Shown in pieces: positions 28,901-40,200 of a stretch of 64,000 nucleotides of DNA. The notes under the pieces are model-generated. The model searched no databases. It was not told where the DNA came from and saw nothing but the letters and a program-made list of their open reading frames with translations. The stretch's first letter is position 1. Every line of letters starts with the position of its first letter. This DNA is from Datnioides undecimradiatus (lineage: Eukaryota > Chordata > Actinopteri > Lobotiformes > Datnioididae). The stretch spans positions 720,501 to 784,500 of the forward strand of contig WARS01000043.1 of assembly GCA_008933995.1 (NCBI GenBank). The letters are read 5' to 3'. Made by a program: the position numbers and the translations under genes.

Positions 28901-31828
28901 GAAACCACACAGCTCCCGTTTGCCAGGCTTTCTTTTTCTCACTTGAGTTGCAGGTCTATATGATCTTTTATGTGTATCATGGGCGCTGTGGCCCGTGGGG
29001 CTTGGAAAACTATCAAAAATGTGGTGTGTGATTTCAAAACTACAGGGATCTCAGTGAGCAAATGTGGACTTTTTTTTTTATTCCTGTGAGCTGTTTTGCA
29101 GATATGTGTATTTACACAGACTGCAACATATGCTCTTCTCAACCATAGCTAGCAATTGTTTATTTGTTTTTCTGAGACAGCTTATTCATTTATTCATCCA
29201 CAGCCAATCTAGCATGTTCACATGATTTGTGTTGTGGGTGTGTGTGGGGATGTGCATTGTTTGTTTTCTATCCTTACAGCTTCTTAAAGGATTCTTTCGA
29301 GTCACCGAAGAAAGCTTTTTTGAGTATTCAGAAGATAACAACAACTACTGCTGCCTCTGTTGTAGAAATACTGAGTGTCTGCCGTTGGTGAGGCCTTTCA
29401 TTCACTTGATCGCATTATCTCGTTTGTCTTGAATCAAGTTTCGATACAGAAAATAATGATTTTCATCCAGCACCACTGGCAGGTTGACATTTTTGTTTCT
29501 CCGTCAGGTAACTCCACAACTATTAAACTGACACAATATTTGGTACCTTTCTTTGGTTCCTACTATAACTACTATAACTATAATTGTCTAGCATTACTGG
29601 GTGAATAGTTTACTTTGTTCAATACTTTGGTTTCTCATCAACTCCTGCAAAACCTGCAAGATCAAATCCATTCCCAGCAACCTCTGATGTACTAGTTTTT
29701 AGTGCTAATTGGCTAACAAAGTATGCACTATAAACACCATAAACAAAAATCTATATTTATATATATATATTAAGATTGCTTTTCTAGGCATGTTAGAACG
29801 CTGACATTAGCATTTAGCTCCAAGCTTCACTGTGTGTGGCAGTAGACTTTTGATCTTGTCCTCTTCTTCTTTCATATAGAATTTAAATTCTTGGGTATAC
29901 TTTGGGTTTTGGTGATATTTTGTTAATATAATGTAACGTAAAACATATGCCATAGGTTTATTTTGACTTAACACTTTAATGGTCTGCAACACAAAATAGC
30001 ACTAGGTTGTAACTTTACTTGGTTATTCATGAAATCTAAAAGATTTTGAAACGTCTGACCTTTCATTTTCAGTTTTAATGTTAGTGACTGAAGTATAAAT
30101 TATCTATTTGATTGATTGAGGATAGTGATAGTGATATGTTAGTCTTTGAAATTTATTCCTGTGCAGCTTGAGCAAAGACTGGCTCTAATTTAATAGAAAC
30201 TGCATTAGTCATTTTCGGCTGAGAGACTCCCATCTGTTTTGCAAAATTATCCTCTCTAATTAGTCTGAAAATAAGAGTGGTCAGATCAGTCAATAACTGA
30301 TAAGAGGAGGACAAACAGCCGCACAGCACTAACAGCTTTTCAGATGAAATCCAAATGCACCAGTCCAATCAAAATGCAGTCAATTAGTATAAAGAGGTCT
30401 GCACAACACAAAATGATCATTCTGAATATCACCATGGAAACGCAACTTACACAGACTCAAAAATCCACACCTTTGCACACACCTCAGTACAGGGAATAAT
30501 GTCTTTTCCAGGTGTCTTTTGAAACATATATCAGGGTTATTGTAGACACATGTTGGCAATGTAACCATTTCAGAAAATTATTACTTGGGTATGTGTAAAC
30601 ACGCCTAATATATTTTCCTGTAGAGATGAAAGCCAGTTTTTAAACACTATCGCATCATTCAAAATGAGAGGCTGAAATTTAGATCTCTTAGGAGAAACAA
30701 CTGCCATCGCAGTAGCCACACTATTTCTTTTCGTGCTATTTGGGATATACCATACGTATGTGAGTACAAACAGAGAAAAACAAGGCTTTACTTTAGAGGC
30801 CTCATTTGCACACGACTGCAAAGTCATCACAGTTTCAGTGACGAAAACAGTTTTCATCTAATCTGACTAAATGAACGCTGTGGACGTGGGCATTGCTGAC
30901 CTACAAAGTTAACCTTGTTTCTTTTGTATTTTTGGAGTAGTTGTAGCATTTGGTGCTCTGATTTCTGAAGCGGCCCAGGGGACTGCAGGCTCAGAAACCA
31001 AAGATACTCTGTGGCTCTTAATGAGACTGCATAAATGAGGGACAGCACCAGAGATACATCCTGTGGAAAAAAATAAGAAAGTGAAAATAAAGCCAATAAT
31101 TTCTGATGTGTCATACAAGTAAAGTCAGTTGTTGATGTCAGCAGATAGCAATTACTTGCATCACTACAGTGCTGAAGCAGTGCAGGTTATATATATTGCA
31201 GTTTAAATATATTTCGAGCCAGTATTTGCACTGTGGAGGACCCTAACTGCCAAAATCACAAATAGATAATTTATATACCATTAACCCTATCATAAAAGAC
31301 TTCAAAAACAAATATATAGGTATTTATATTTATCGCATTATTTATATAATGCAATGTAAATTTGTATTTCTGTATTTGTATTTTTTTTAATCTTTGCATT
31401 TTTTCCTTATTCCTAAAACATATTCATTTGTGTGTTTTCTTTTTACATTTATTTATGCCTAAATTCTGCATAATTATGCAAAGTCCTACGATAACTTAAG
31501 TAAAGTGTAATAACAGATGATTCTAATTCAGTAATGAATTCAATTAATTTATTTAGTACAGCTGTGTAATTTTTAATGCATGTTATGAGCTGTCATGGGT
31601 TTGTTCAAATTATTAAAAACTTGTCATATTAACTTTTAGAAATGCAGTTTTCTATGCTATTACTGCTATTTAAGTGAATGAACCTTTGTTATTTTTCAAG
31701 TCATAACAAATGGTCGATGGTAGTTTTGTTCTGGGTTAACTGTGATGTCCATCAGTGAAGCTGTAGAGAAGAATATTTCATTACGTATTAGCAATTTAGT
31801 CAGACTCATTGGTACAAATACATCTTCA
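25920..31828. other. Gene-poor stretch downstream of lingo2
   Basis: No gene is supported. Simple repeats include (CTTT)n at 27014-27036 and C12 runs at 27559-27570 and 28614-28625. The block 27960-28320 is repeat-free and carries several ATTA/ATTTGCAT-like cores, so it could be regulatory. The 31200-31800 part is strongly AT-rich with many ATTTA pentamers. Confidence 0.5.
27014..27036 (+). repeat. (CTTT)n microsatellite
   Basis: Five to six copies of a tetranucleotide CTTT unit; the complementary strand is purine-only AAAG. Confidence 0.9.
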
Positions 31829-32928
31829 TTTATTTCACATACATTTTTTTTTAACTTTTACTTTGAAGTTTTCACAATCTAAATGATTCAACAACAAAAT
31901 GAGGAACTACCACAACAAAGTCCAAATTTCCTACTGGGAAAAATTATGCAAATGTCACTGTAGTAAAATTGACACATGTATTTTGCCAACCAGCAAAGGT
32001 ACAGTTAAAGTAATAAAAAGAGACAAAAATAGGACAAAAAGATGGTTAATGTAGGTACTTTGACCAGTACTGGGTCATCTTTATGATGATCCAAGCGTTA
32101 TGCTAGATCCTGAAGTGTTTGAGGACTAATTTTTGTAAAATGCTCAACATTTTTCATAAATAAAATCTTTTTTCATTTCCATTTTTTATTGTTAAATAAT
32201 ATATATTTATTAATATCTAGGAGTCAATTAGGGGAGCAGGGACAGATAATCAACCATAGAAGCCCTTCCTGAATCCACAGAGACTTCAAAAGTCTGAAGA
32301 GTGTTCTTGCTGAACATATGGGGTATATCAATTTTGGCTAATGCATCCCATGAATATTGCTATGAATAGTTCTTTTGAATGAATATGTACATACATGTAC
32401 ATAATGAAGCATTAGGTACACATATGCAAAGTATTGAACATAGGAAATTATGGTCGGTTTCATTGATTTGTTCAGTGAATAAGCATGGCGCAAGACTAAA
32501 CAAAGAAGGTTAATAGCTTAGATACAAATTTGTACTGTACATGGTTCAGCTCAGTCTGTAGATCCAACCCAAAACTTCAGTGTTCCTTTTTGGGTGTATA
32601 AATTTCAAAAAGCTGATAAATGACACCTATTCCCTTCAGGTCCCCATGGCAGCAAAAGTTTTCACTTCTCATCCACATTGAAGAAGTTGCCCACCGGCAG
32701 TTATGTTAGAGGATGTCCTACTATGATTTTCGGTGTTTGAAACACAGTATCCCGGCATTATGTCAAGATCCAGTGACTGTAAGGTACTGCTCATCTTGTT
32801 ATAATGCCCCAAACGCTTTCACTACCATTCTCCCTGTAGCAGTGGGAAGTTCAGTAGTCCAATTTTCAAAAAAATACATTGTACTTTGGGCATTTCCACA
32901 ATCCAGAATCTTGGAAATATGAAAGGAG
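31829..32928 (-). other. lingo2: Probable lingo2 3' UTR with candidate poly(A) signals
   Basis: This is the sequence immediately 3' of the lingo2 stop codon on the minus strand. It is AT-rich with no coding potential. Candidate AATAAA signals on the minus strand (TTTATT on the plus strand) lie at 32206-32211, 32185-32190 and 31829-31834, which would give UTRs of roughly 0.7-1.1 kb. A Pumilio-type element (TGTACATA on the mRNA strand) lies at 32384-32391. Without transcript data I cannot tell which signal is used; the boundary given is the farthest of the three. Confidence 0.45.
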
Positions 32929-34770
32929 TCACATCATTTTCATGTTAAAACGACGAGGACCAGCTTGTCCCTCTGCCGAGTCAACGTTAGTGCCGTTAGA
33001 CTTTGACCTAGGCACATATTCAACATCTATGTTGTTTTTATGTTTTCCTTTCCCTCTGCTCCAAACAAAAAGGAGCAGGAAACAAAACAAGACCACTCCC
33101 AGGAATGTGAAACAACCCATAGCTGTTGACACTAAAATAGTCTTAAGGTCTAAACCGAGCGTCCCACCGGTTGTGCCATTGGCAGTGGTATTACTGGGAT
33201 CTGTGTAGTACTGGGTCCTGTTGGCGTACAGCGATCCCAGACTTTTCACCGCCAATGAAGTCATCAGGGTGTCGTTCCCAGCAGTGTTGGAGGCCAAGCA
33301 GAGGTACACTCCGCTGTCTTGTACCTCTGCTGACTTGATCTCCAGTGTACCATTGTTATGGATGGTTACTCTACTGTGGCTCCTACTTGTCAAAACACGT
33401 CGACGTGGGGAAAACCAGGACACAATGGGTCTTGGTGTCCCCTCAGCACTGCAGCGCAACATCGCCTGCTGGCCCTCATCCACAGTGATTGTTTGAGTTT
33501 TATTCTCACGGATTTTCGGCTTGGTACACGTCACATAATAAGACAGGAGGCTCTCCTTAAACTCCGTAAAAGGCCGGCCACGAATACCTTCAGGTGTGCT
33601 GCACTCTGGCTGCAAATCTCCGAAGAAGATTGAGTGCCTTTTCTGTAAGATCCACATTAGACGGCAGTCGCACACCAGGGGATTGTTGTCAATCAGGAGA
33701 ACCTCCAGAGCCTCAGGAGACTGAAAAACACCCTTCTCCAATGTATCCAATCGGTTGTGAGAGACATTGAGGACTTTCAGCCCCCGCAGGCCCTGGAAGG
33801 CATACGGTTCAATTGTGGTTAACTGGGCTCCAACTAGATGGAGCTCTTGAAGCCGAACTAGTTCCAATAGCATCCCTCCTTCGATGTGCCTAATGCGGTT
33901 GTAGGATAGGTTGAGGTGCGTCAGGTAGGGCAGATGCTTCAAGGCTTGATAAGGAAAGGATGACAAGTTGGTGTTGGTTATGAAAAGAGTTGTCAAGTTG
34001 AGGCCATGCAAGGTATTGGCTGGCACATGGTCTAGAGATGGCCAATTATCAATTTCTAAATGCCGCAGCCGGAACAGCTTTTTGAATGAGTAAGGATGTA
34101 AAGTGGTGATGCTGAGGTATCGAAGATGGAGGCTGACCAGGTTGTGCAGGTGGGACAGGGCCTCAGTGGGTACAACTGTGAGGTTGCACCGTTCCAAGGT
34201 TAGTATCTCCAGGCTTAAAAGTCCACTGAATGCACGGTGAGAAATGTAAACCAGGTCATTGTCACCCACTTCCAAAAACTTTAGATTGTGCAGGTCCTGA
34301 AACATGTAATCCAGGAGAATGACGATCTTGTTGTCACTTATATCCAGTCGGGTTAGATTTGTTAAGCCAGTGAAGACGCCCAGAGGTATGAGTTTAATAC
34401 GATTACTCTTGAGACTGAGCGAGTGCATGTTAAACAGGGCGTTGAAAGCTCCAGGCTCAACATAACTGATAATATTTCCACTCAGGTCAAGTTCCTCAAG
34501 ACCAGGAAAGTTAATAAAGTCATCAGGGTTGATCATTGTCAGCTTGTTCTTACTCAGGTCCAGGATCCTGGTCTCCGTCGGAACACCGTCCGGGATGCTG
34601 GGCATGCGCTTGCGATGACAAACAACTGCCTTGGTCTGTGCTGAACACTCGCAGCGTGAGGGACATCCCAGGGTAGAACCCACAAAGACAGCCACGAGGG
34701 CCAGTCCCAGGAATGGTTGCCAGCATGAGACGACCGTGTGCAGCATGACTTTGCTCATACAGTCGACCAT
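32929..34770 (-). CDS. lingo2: LINGO2: LRR and Ig domain Nogo-receptor-interacting protein 2
   Basis: This encodes a neuronal type I membrane protein of 613 residues. A hydrophobic signal peptide ends near Gly35. It is followed by an LRR N-cap (Cys36, 40, 42, 51), then 12 leucine-rich repeats of 24 residues (about 67-354). Next come an LRR C-cap (Cys367, 369, 390, 415) and an I-set Ig domain (about 418-508) with Cys440, Trp452 and the DSGVYLC motif ending at Cys491. A transmembrane helix spans about 545-570, and the tail has EYVPR (Tyr585) and ends RRFNMKMM. Twelve N-glycosylation sequons are present, including N138, N196, N258, N287, N423 and N527. The segment MLHTVVSCWQPFLGL, the transmembrane segment and SRGKGKHKNNID match LINGO2 as I recall it, more closely than LINGO1. 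The usual family start is Met9 (34746). The first ATG (34770) adds eight residues and has the better Kozak context (A at -3, G at +4). LINGO1 is known as a Nogo receptor/p75 co-receptor; LINGO2 is neural and less well understood. The whole ORF lies in one exon, is intact and has no frameshift. Confidence 0.97.
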   Translation of the reverse strand: MVDCMSKVMLHTVVSCWQPFLGLALVAVFVGSTLGCPSRCECSAQTKAVVCHRKRMPSIPDGVPTETRILDLSKNKLTMINPDDFINFPGLEELDLSGNIISYVEPGAFNALFNMHSLSLKSNRIKLIPLGVFTGLTNLTRLDISDNKIVILLDYMFQDLHNLKFLEVGDNDLVYISHRAFSGLLSLEILTLERCNLTVVPTEALSHLHNLVSLHLRYLSITTLHPYSFKKLFRLRHLEIDNWPSLDHVPANTLHGLNLTTLFITNTNLSSFPYQALKHLPYLTHLNLSYNRIRHIEGGMLLELVRLQELHLVGAQLTTIEPYAFQGLRGLKVLNVSHNRLDTLEKGVFQSPEALEVLLIDNNPLVCDCRLMWILQKRHSIFFGDLQPECSTPEGIRGRPFTEFKESLLSYYVTCTKPKIRENKTQTITVDEGQQAMLRCSAEGTPRPIVSWFSPRRRVLTSRSHSRVTIHNNGTLEIKSAEVQDSGVYLCLASNTAGNDTLMTSLAVKSLGSLYANRTQYYTDPSNTTANGTTGGTLGLDLKTILVSTAMGCFTFLGVVLFCFLLLFVWSRGKGKHKNNIDVEYVPRSKSNGTNVDSAEGQAGPRRFNMKMM

Positions 34771-34782
34771 TCTGTCACGGTT

Positions 34783-34818
34783 CTGTAAGAAACAGACAAA
34801 GAGAACAAACAGGGGAGG
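34783..34818 (-). promoter_or_regulatory. lingo2: 3' splice site of the lingo2 coding exon
   Basis: Read on the minus strand, this is a pyrimidine-rich tract (cctcccctgtttgttctctt and on) ending in tttcttacag, directly followed by exon sequence aaccgtgacagaATGG. The AG is at 34784-34783, so the exon begins at 34782 with only 12 bases of 5' UTR before the first ATG. This shows that the 5' UTR continues in one or more upstream exons at higher coordinates, as is normal for LINGO genes. Confidence 0.85.
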
Positions 34819-35157
34819 AAAGAGATTAGTTAGCCACTCAGGATTCCTCTTGTGGAGGCTGTGGTGTAGAAGAAGCTGACATTACAAATAATATGGTAGG
34901 ACTCAGTCTTGTTTAAAGTCTTAGGTGCCTTTGTTTATATCTTATAGTACAAAACAGATTGGATGGACCTCACTGCACACAAATGTCTTATTCCTGCCCT
35001 CCTTTCACCATTTAGTTTCTTTATTTCAAAAACCTCTTTCTTTCTCCCTTTTCCACCATCATTTTAATCTGTCTGCTGTCTTTGTTTCCCTTTCATCCAT
35101 GGGACACTGGTCAAGGCACAACAGTGCTGGTTAAAATGCTTCCCTGGTGAGCATTCG

Positions 35158-35193
35158 CAGTTAATTTGATTTCCACCAAAATCAAATTAACTG
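35158..35193. repeat. Perfect 15-bp inverted repeat (hairpin)
   Basis: The arms cagttaatttgattt (35158-35172) and aaatcaaattaactg (35179-35193) are exact reverse complements separated by six bases (ccacca). It lies about 380 bases upstream of the lingo2 coding-exon acceptor, inside the intron. It is too short for a typical pre-miRNA, and no flanking pairing or target-site duplication is obvious. Confidence 0.9.
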
Positions 35194-37221
35194 TTAAATA
35201 AATAAAAAGTGCAGCTTCTGCAGATAAAATTGGAGCTTTTCCACCCCATGGTATCACTCCAATCTCTGTTTTTTAACAACTCTACAAAGCTTGTTTTCCT
35301 TTACAAGAGTTTTTTTTTTTTATGGTATTTGTTGCAAATCTGAGTTAAAAACCACAGTTTGGGGGATATTTATATGCTTGGGGTACATATGTAAACAAAA
35401 ATAAGGAAAATTCATTAAAATAATTAAATAAAAATATCAAACAGAATAAGTGGCAGAATGGAAGAAATCAATAATGAAGAAATGCTTGGCACTTCAAGCA
35501 ATTCACGAATAAGTGGGCACCATTCAGTGCGGGAAAATTATTGTGATTTTGATTACAAGCCCTGCCACAAAGCTTGCAAAAGCCAATAAACAAAGGTCTC
35601 ACATTTAGTATTTTTCTTAATCCAATTTAAAAAATAATACAGGCAAACAAATGTTGGATGTATTAAATCAGTTTTTCTAAAAATTGTACAGTCTCGATTC
35701 AAATAAACCTAATGGCAAAAGAAAGTCCGCCTGGCAGATATTTCACCTACACTATAAGTAATAGTAATCTCAAAAGCACAGAAGAACCCATAGTTTTACT
35801 CTGCTGCCATGTTCATTTTGGCATCTATTAGTAAAATGTGTCTGTGTTACTTTGCACAGTTATGTGGTACAGCCTGAACCATAAACTTGATTAAGCATTT
35901 GTCTGTTGAAGCAGAAAACTGCTCTTATTTCAGCTTCTTATCTGGCATTTTTGTACATGTAATTCACGGATATATGTTTAATGGAGCCTCTGCAAAAATC
36001 TACATTAATGTTCCATCTTAAATTTATTTGCTATGCAGATTTTTTTTTTATTCATATACCTACTGATATCACATATCAACATGAAGAAAAACAGATATAT
36101 GACCTAAATGCACTGCTTGCCAAAAAACAGACTGGGTGACAGGTTGCAAAGATTGCGAACCATCCTTGCCTCATTTAGTGTGTCATGGGCTGTGCTAAAT
36201 TTAAACGAGGAGAGGAATAATCTGAATTTCTCCTCAGGCTCTTAATATGCTAACAGATTATGGCGCAAAGATAATATGATGGTATACCCATCTAAAGAGA
36301 ACGATTATGTAAACCTAAGAAATAAATGCAAATGGCCAAAAAAGGAAACATCTGAAGCTCAAAGTGTGAGCTCCATGTTTCACAGTAGTGTGAGCTCCAT
36401 GTGTCTCAGGCTCCATGTGACACAATTTCAACCCTTTTTTTTTGCAATTGTACAGGCACGCCTGTCGTGACTTCAATATCTGCTATACAGCATCCAGATG
36501 GGGACGCACTGATTTTATACAGTATTCATGAATATGTGTCATTGGCCTCCGTTTCATTTTTTTGAAGCAAAATTTGTAAATATTTATAGATTTGTCCTTT
36601 TTTGTGTCTTTACTTTCCCTTGCCTCCTGTTTGCTATAAAGCTTTATTGCCGTAGTTAGTGGGTACCATATGGCTGGCTCTCCATTGCTGCTGACTTGAA
36701 AAACATTGCCAAATGTGCTTTGGCCTGTTTAAGTGTTCAAATACTTTTTTGTTAATAGTTTATTTGAAATGTAAATCTGAATCCTCACTCCCTGTATTAA
36801 AAGCATAATTCGATATGGGAAAATCTGTTTTTTTTATAGTTTAGTTTCAGTTTCAGAGGTAACATTTTGACAGTCTGGATCAATATTTTTAGTACCAAAC
36901 ATTGACACAGATTTTTGTTAAAGTCTAAGACAGTAAGACAGTTCTTTGCTTTATCAGTAAATTATTTGATAATATAGATTGCTTAGTTTCATTTAACTTT
37001 ATTTAGATAATATCGTCAGTATATCGCTATTGGTGATAAACCAAAAGAAATACTCTGGTGAGAAAAAGACAGTGGTTTATCCTAGTATCCAATACCATAG
37101 GCAATGAATCAAGTGCTTTGCTTATAACAGTGTTCAGTGTACACACATGAAGGCACTTCTCCATATAGGAGATTTGGTCTGCGTGTTTCTGCAAATTTTC
37201 CCCACATAATAACCTCCTTAT

Positions 37222-37224
<3 letters not shown>

Positions 37225-37253
<29 letters not shown>
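37225..37253 (+). repeat. (CA)n microsatellite
   Basis: About 14 uninterrupted CA units. Confidence 0.95.
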
Positions 37254-37256
<3 letters not shown>

Positions 37257-40200
37257 CCACATGAATTGCGGCACCATATGATTTGATGGTTTACTAAGAG
37301 GGTATCTAATCAGGATAATGAGTGGATGTCTTTGTACCAGTGTGTAATCAGAGTATGAGTGAGCCAGTGATGTGACCCTCTCACCTGGGCGCTGCTCAAT
37401 GAGAGAACCATAATGCAAGTGCATCATCAGTAGCACCTGCTGAAGTGTGTCCTGTGCTGGAGCAAATGCTGTGCAGAATTAGGCAGAAGCCCTGGGGCAA
37501 CATCGGCAAATAAAACCCCAACTATGTGCTTAGTGTTTGCTGCTTGTGACCTTTAAAAAGAAGGACGAAATTCTGGATGGTAAATTTTGCGACCTATGAT
37601 ATTCAGTAGTTGTAGAAATAAAAGGATCCGTTTGGATGTTTTTACCCAGCTTTATTGGCCTTGAAGGAAAAATCGTTTAAGCAAAGCAGAGGCTTGCGTT
37701 TTAGTCAACACGTCTGATTAATATGGATAACTGGCACAATGTAGGCGATGTAACTTCAAGGAAAGAGGCCAATCTGTTTGAGTTTGGTGTTCACTGATCA
37801 CATTGATGATGCAAATGAAAAGAATTGTGTCACACAACTGATTTAATGGTATCTTTACACGGTCAAATGCAAGAATTTCTAAAAATACCTCCTGGAATAC
37901 AATGAATTTCACAAATATAGACCTTTTCGTTAACCATTTTTCCCAGCATTTCCTTTTTTATCACTGCCAACTCCCAGCGACATTTCAGTCACAGTCCTGT
38001 TACTAAAATCCTGCAGTGCACTATGAGATAAGACTGCACAGTGAAGGTGTTTCTATAATGTGGCCCCTGACCCACATTAGTGCAGGGTTGGATCCTGAGA
38101 GGGGGAGGATAACAGCTAATGGTGTCTGACTCAGCATAAATCAGTGAACAGCCATTTCGCCGGGGTGCTGAGGTCGCCTGCGCAATGCCATCATCCCAAG
38201 CATATGTGTACAAGTGGCCCAATAAGGATCTCAAACTTACTCAACACTCTAGACTATTAAATCATGATTTACTCCTCCGTGATGACAAATATATGAGAAT
38301 GTATTTGTCTTAGCTCATCTCTAATACGCACACAGTTCTCTATTCCCATCACAAACTAATCTCCATTTGAAGCGCTGAAAACATTCAGGGCTCCTCCATC
38401 CCATGATGCCGCTCTTTACTTTTCAACACAGCCCGGGGCTAACTAGTAAGAGGATGAGTAGGGATGACGTCTGTCTTTACCAGAGTGGCAAAACACGGCC
38501 CTGCATGCGCTGTTAGTCATGATTCGACTAACATGTCTGCACGAAGTCTCTGAAATGCTTTCCATGCAAAAAGAGAAAGAAGAAATGGGCATATTGCTTT
38601 GATCCTGAACCTCACCCTTATACGTATGCATGATAAATGTAATTATAGTTGTTAAATCTCTTGTCAGACTCAATATGTTTTGACCTCTACACTCTTAACT
38701 TGGTTTCCAGGTGAGTAAACACCACAAGGGGATTTATCTATCACAAACCCCTAGGTGACAGTGGAGCTACAGTATACAGGAGATTGCAATCGCTCTCCAG
38801 GTAAAGTGTCTGATATCTTTCCCAGTAATCGCTGAACTTTGTCTCCACTGTCTTCCTGATACACAACCTCACTACGGCTCTTTTATTGGGCTTACACTTC
38901 CTAATTTCCTGTGTGTGTACCTACCCTAATTGCTATGTACAACTTTGTGTCAGATATTGCTTAGACAACAATTTATCACCGTTAAAAATATGCTTTGCTT
39001 GTTTGTCTTAACTCGGAGGTTTCAGCTTCACTGTGCAAGATGATGTATGTGCAGCGTTCGAAGCGAAGTCTTAAAGGCTGTTTTCACATGCATCTGCTCA
39101 AGGAAGGAAAGTAGATGTAATTTTAAGAATTTTTAACAAGGTAATTGAACTTTTTTGTGGAAAAAAACCCACATCAGACACAAACCATTATTCAAAGCAG
39201 AGTAATTTTAAGTCTTCAAACACACATCAGGAGGTGATTTTCAAATTATAGTTATAAACGGTTCTCTGGGTTTTCTTGCAGTTTCAACAGAATGAACACA
39301 CGTTATTAGGGAAATTTGTTTTTAAGATGAGCATTTAGATAACCAAGTCGGATCTACAGTGCGCAAGACATGTGACAAACAAGCGAATGTGTAATTTAAA
39401 ACACAAGTTATCATCATTTCCATTCAAAAAGGTGGCAAATGGCCGTGGTTTTGGCTCATTTTACGATAAACCTAATAGCTGCATTAACTATAGCCAATAA
39501 AATAGTCAACATTCTTCAAAAAGTAATTGTTTGTTTATTTGTAAAGATAAAAACAACAGAAATAAGTGCTCTAGAGCTTATTCGGAAACAGCCCACACAT
39601 GATGACCTTATGCTGAAAAGTAACGTGGTCGGGAGAAGATACTTGTTTAATATGGAATACGGAATGTCTGACATTTATTTATTCATTGATTCTCTTTTAT
39701 GGGAAACATCAACAATAAAGATCTCAACTCTGAGGTTACATCCCCTGGTATTCTTTTGTTTGAACATCCATACATGCATCCATACACACATAATAACAAA
39801 AATATAAATGAATACATATGCATGGTGATTTTAGACATGCCACATGCAGAGTACAGTCGTCATCCTAAGCTTCTTCTTTCCTGTAAGCTCGTCTGAGTTA
39901 GATGAGCCAGAAACGCCACGGAAACATGGCCGTGGATTTTGTTTTAATTGGAGCAAATTGAGTCAAGCAATCATGGGTCAGTTTGCTCATCAGTGTCACT
40001 CCCCCGATGGGCAGAGTGGACACCCACTATCTATGTTTGAGCTCAAATTATTTACCAACTAATTAGACCAACAGCTCCAATGTGGAGTGAATATAATTAC
40101 GCAGAATGATGGATTAAATCACTCAATGGTAAACCTCCCTGTACAGGTGGTCGTTTGACTGTAACATGATCTTGACGACCGAGAGTTTCATATGATTTGA

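Noticed and set aside
33221-33633. Plus-strand open frames of about 91 codons inside the lingo2 exon
   Set aside because: They are antisense shadows of the intact lingo2 frame and have no recognisable domain.
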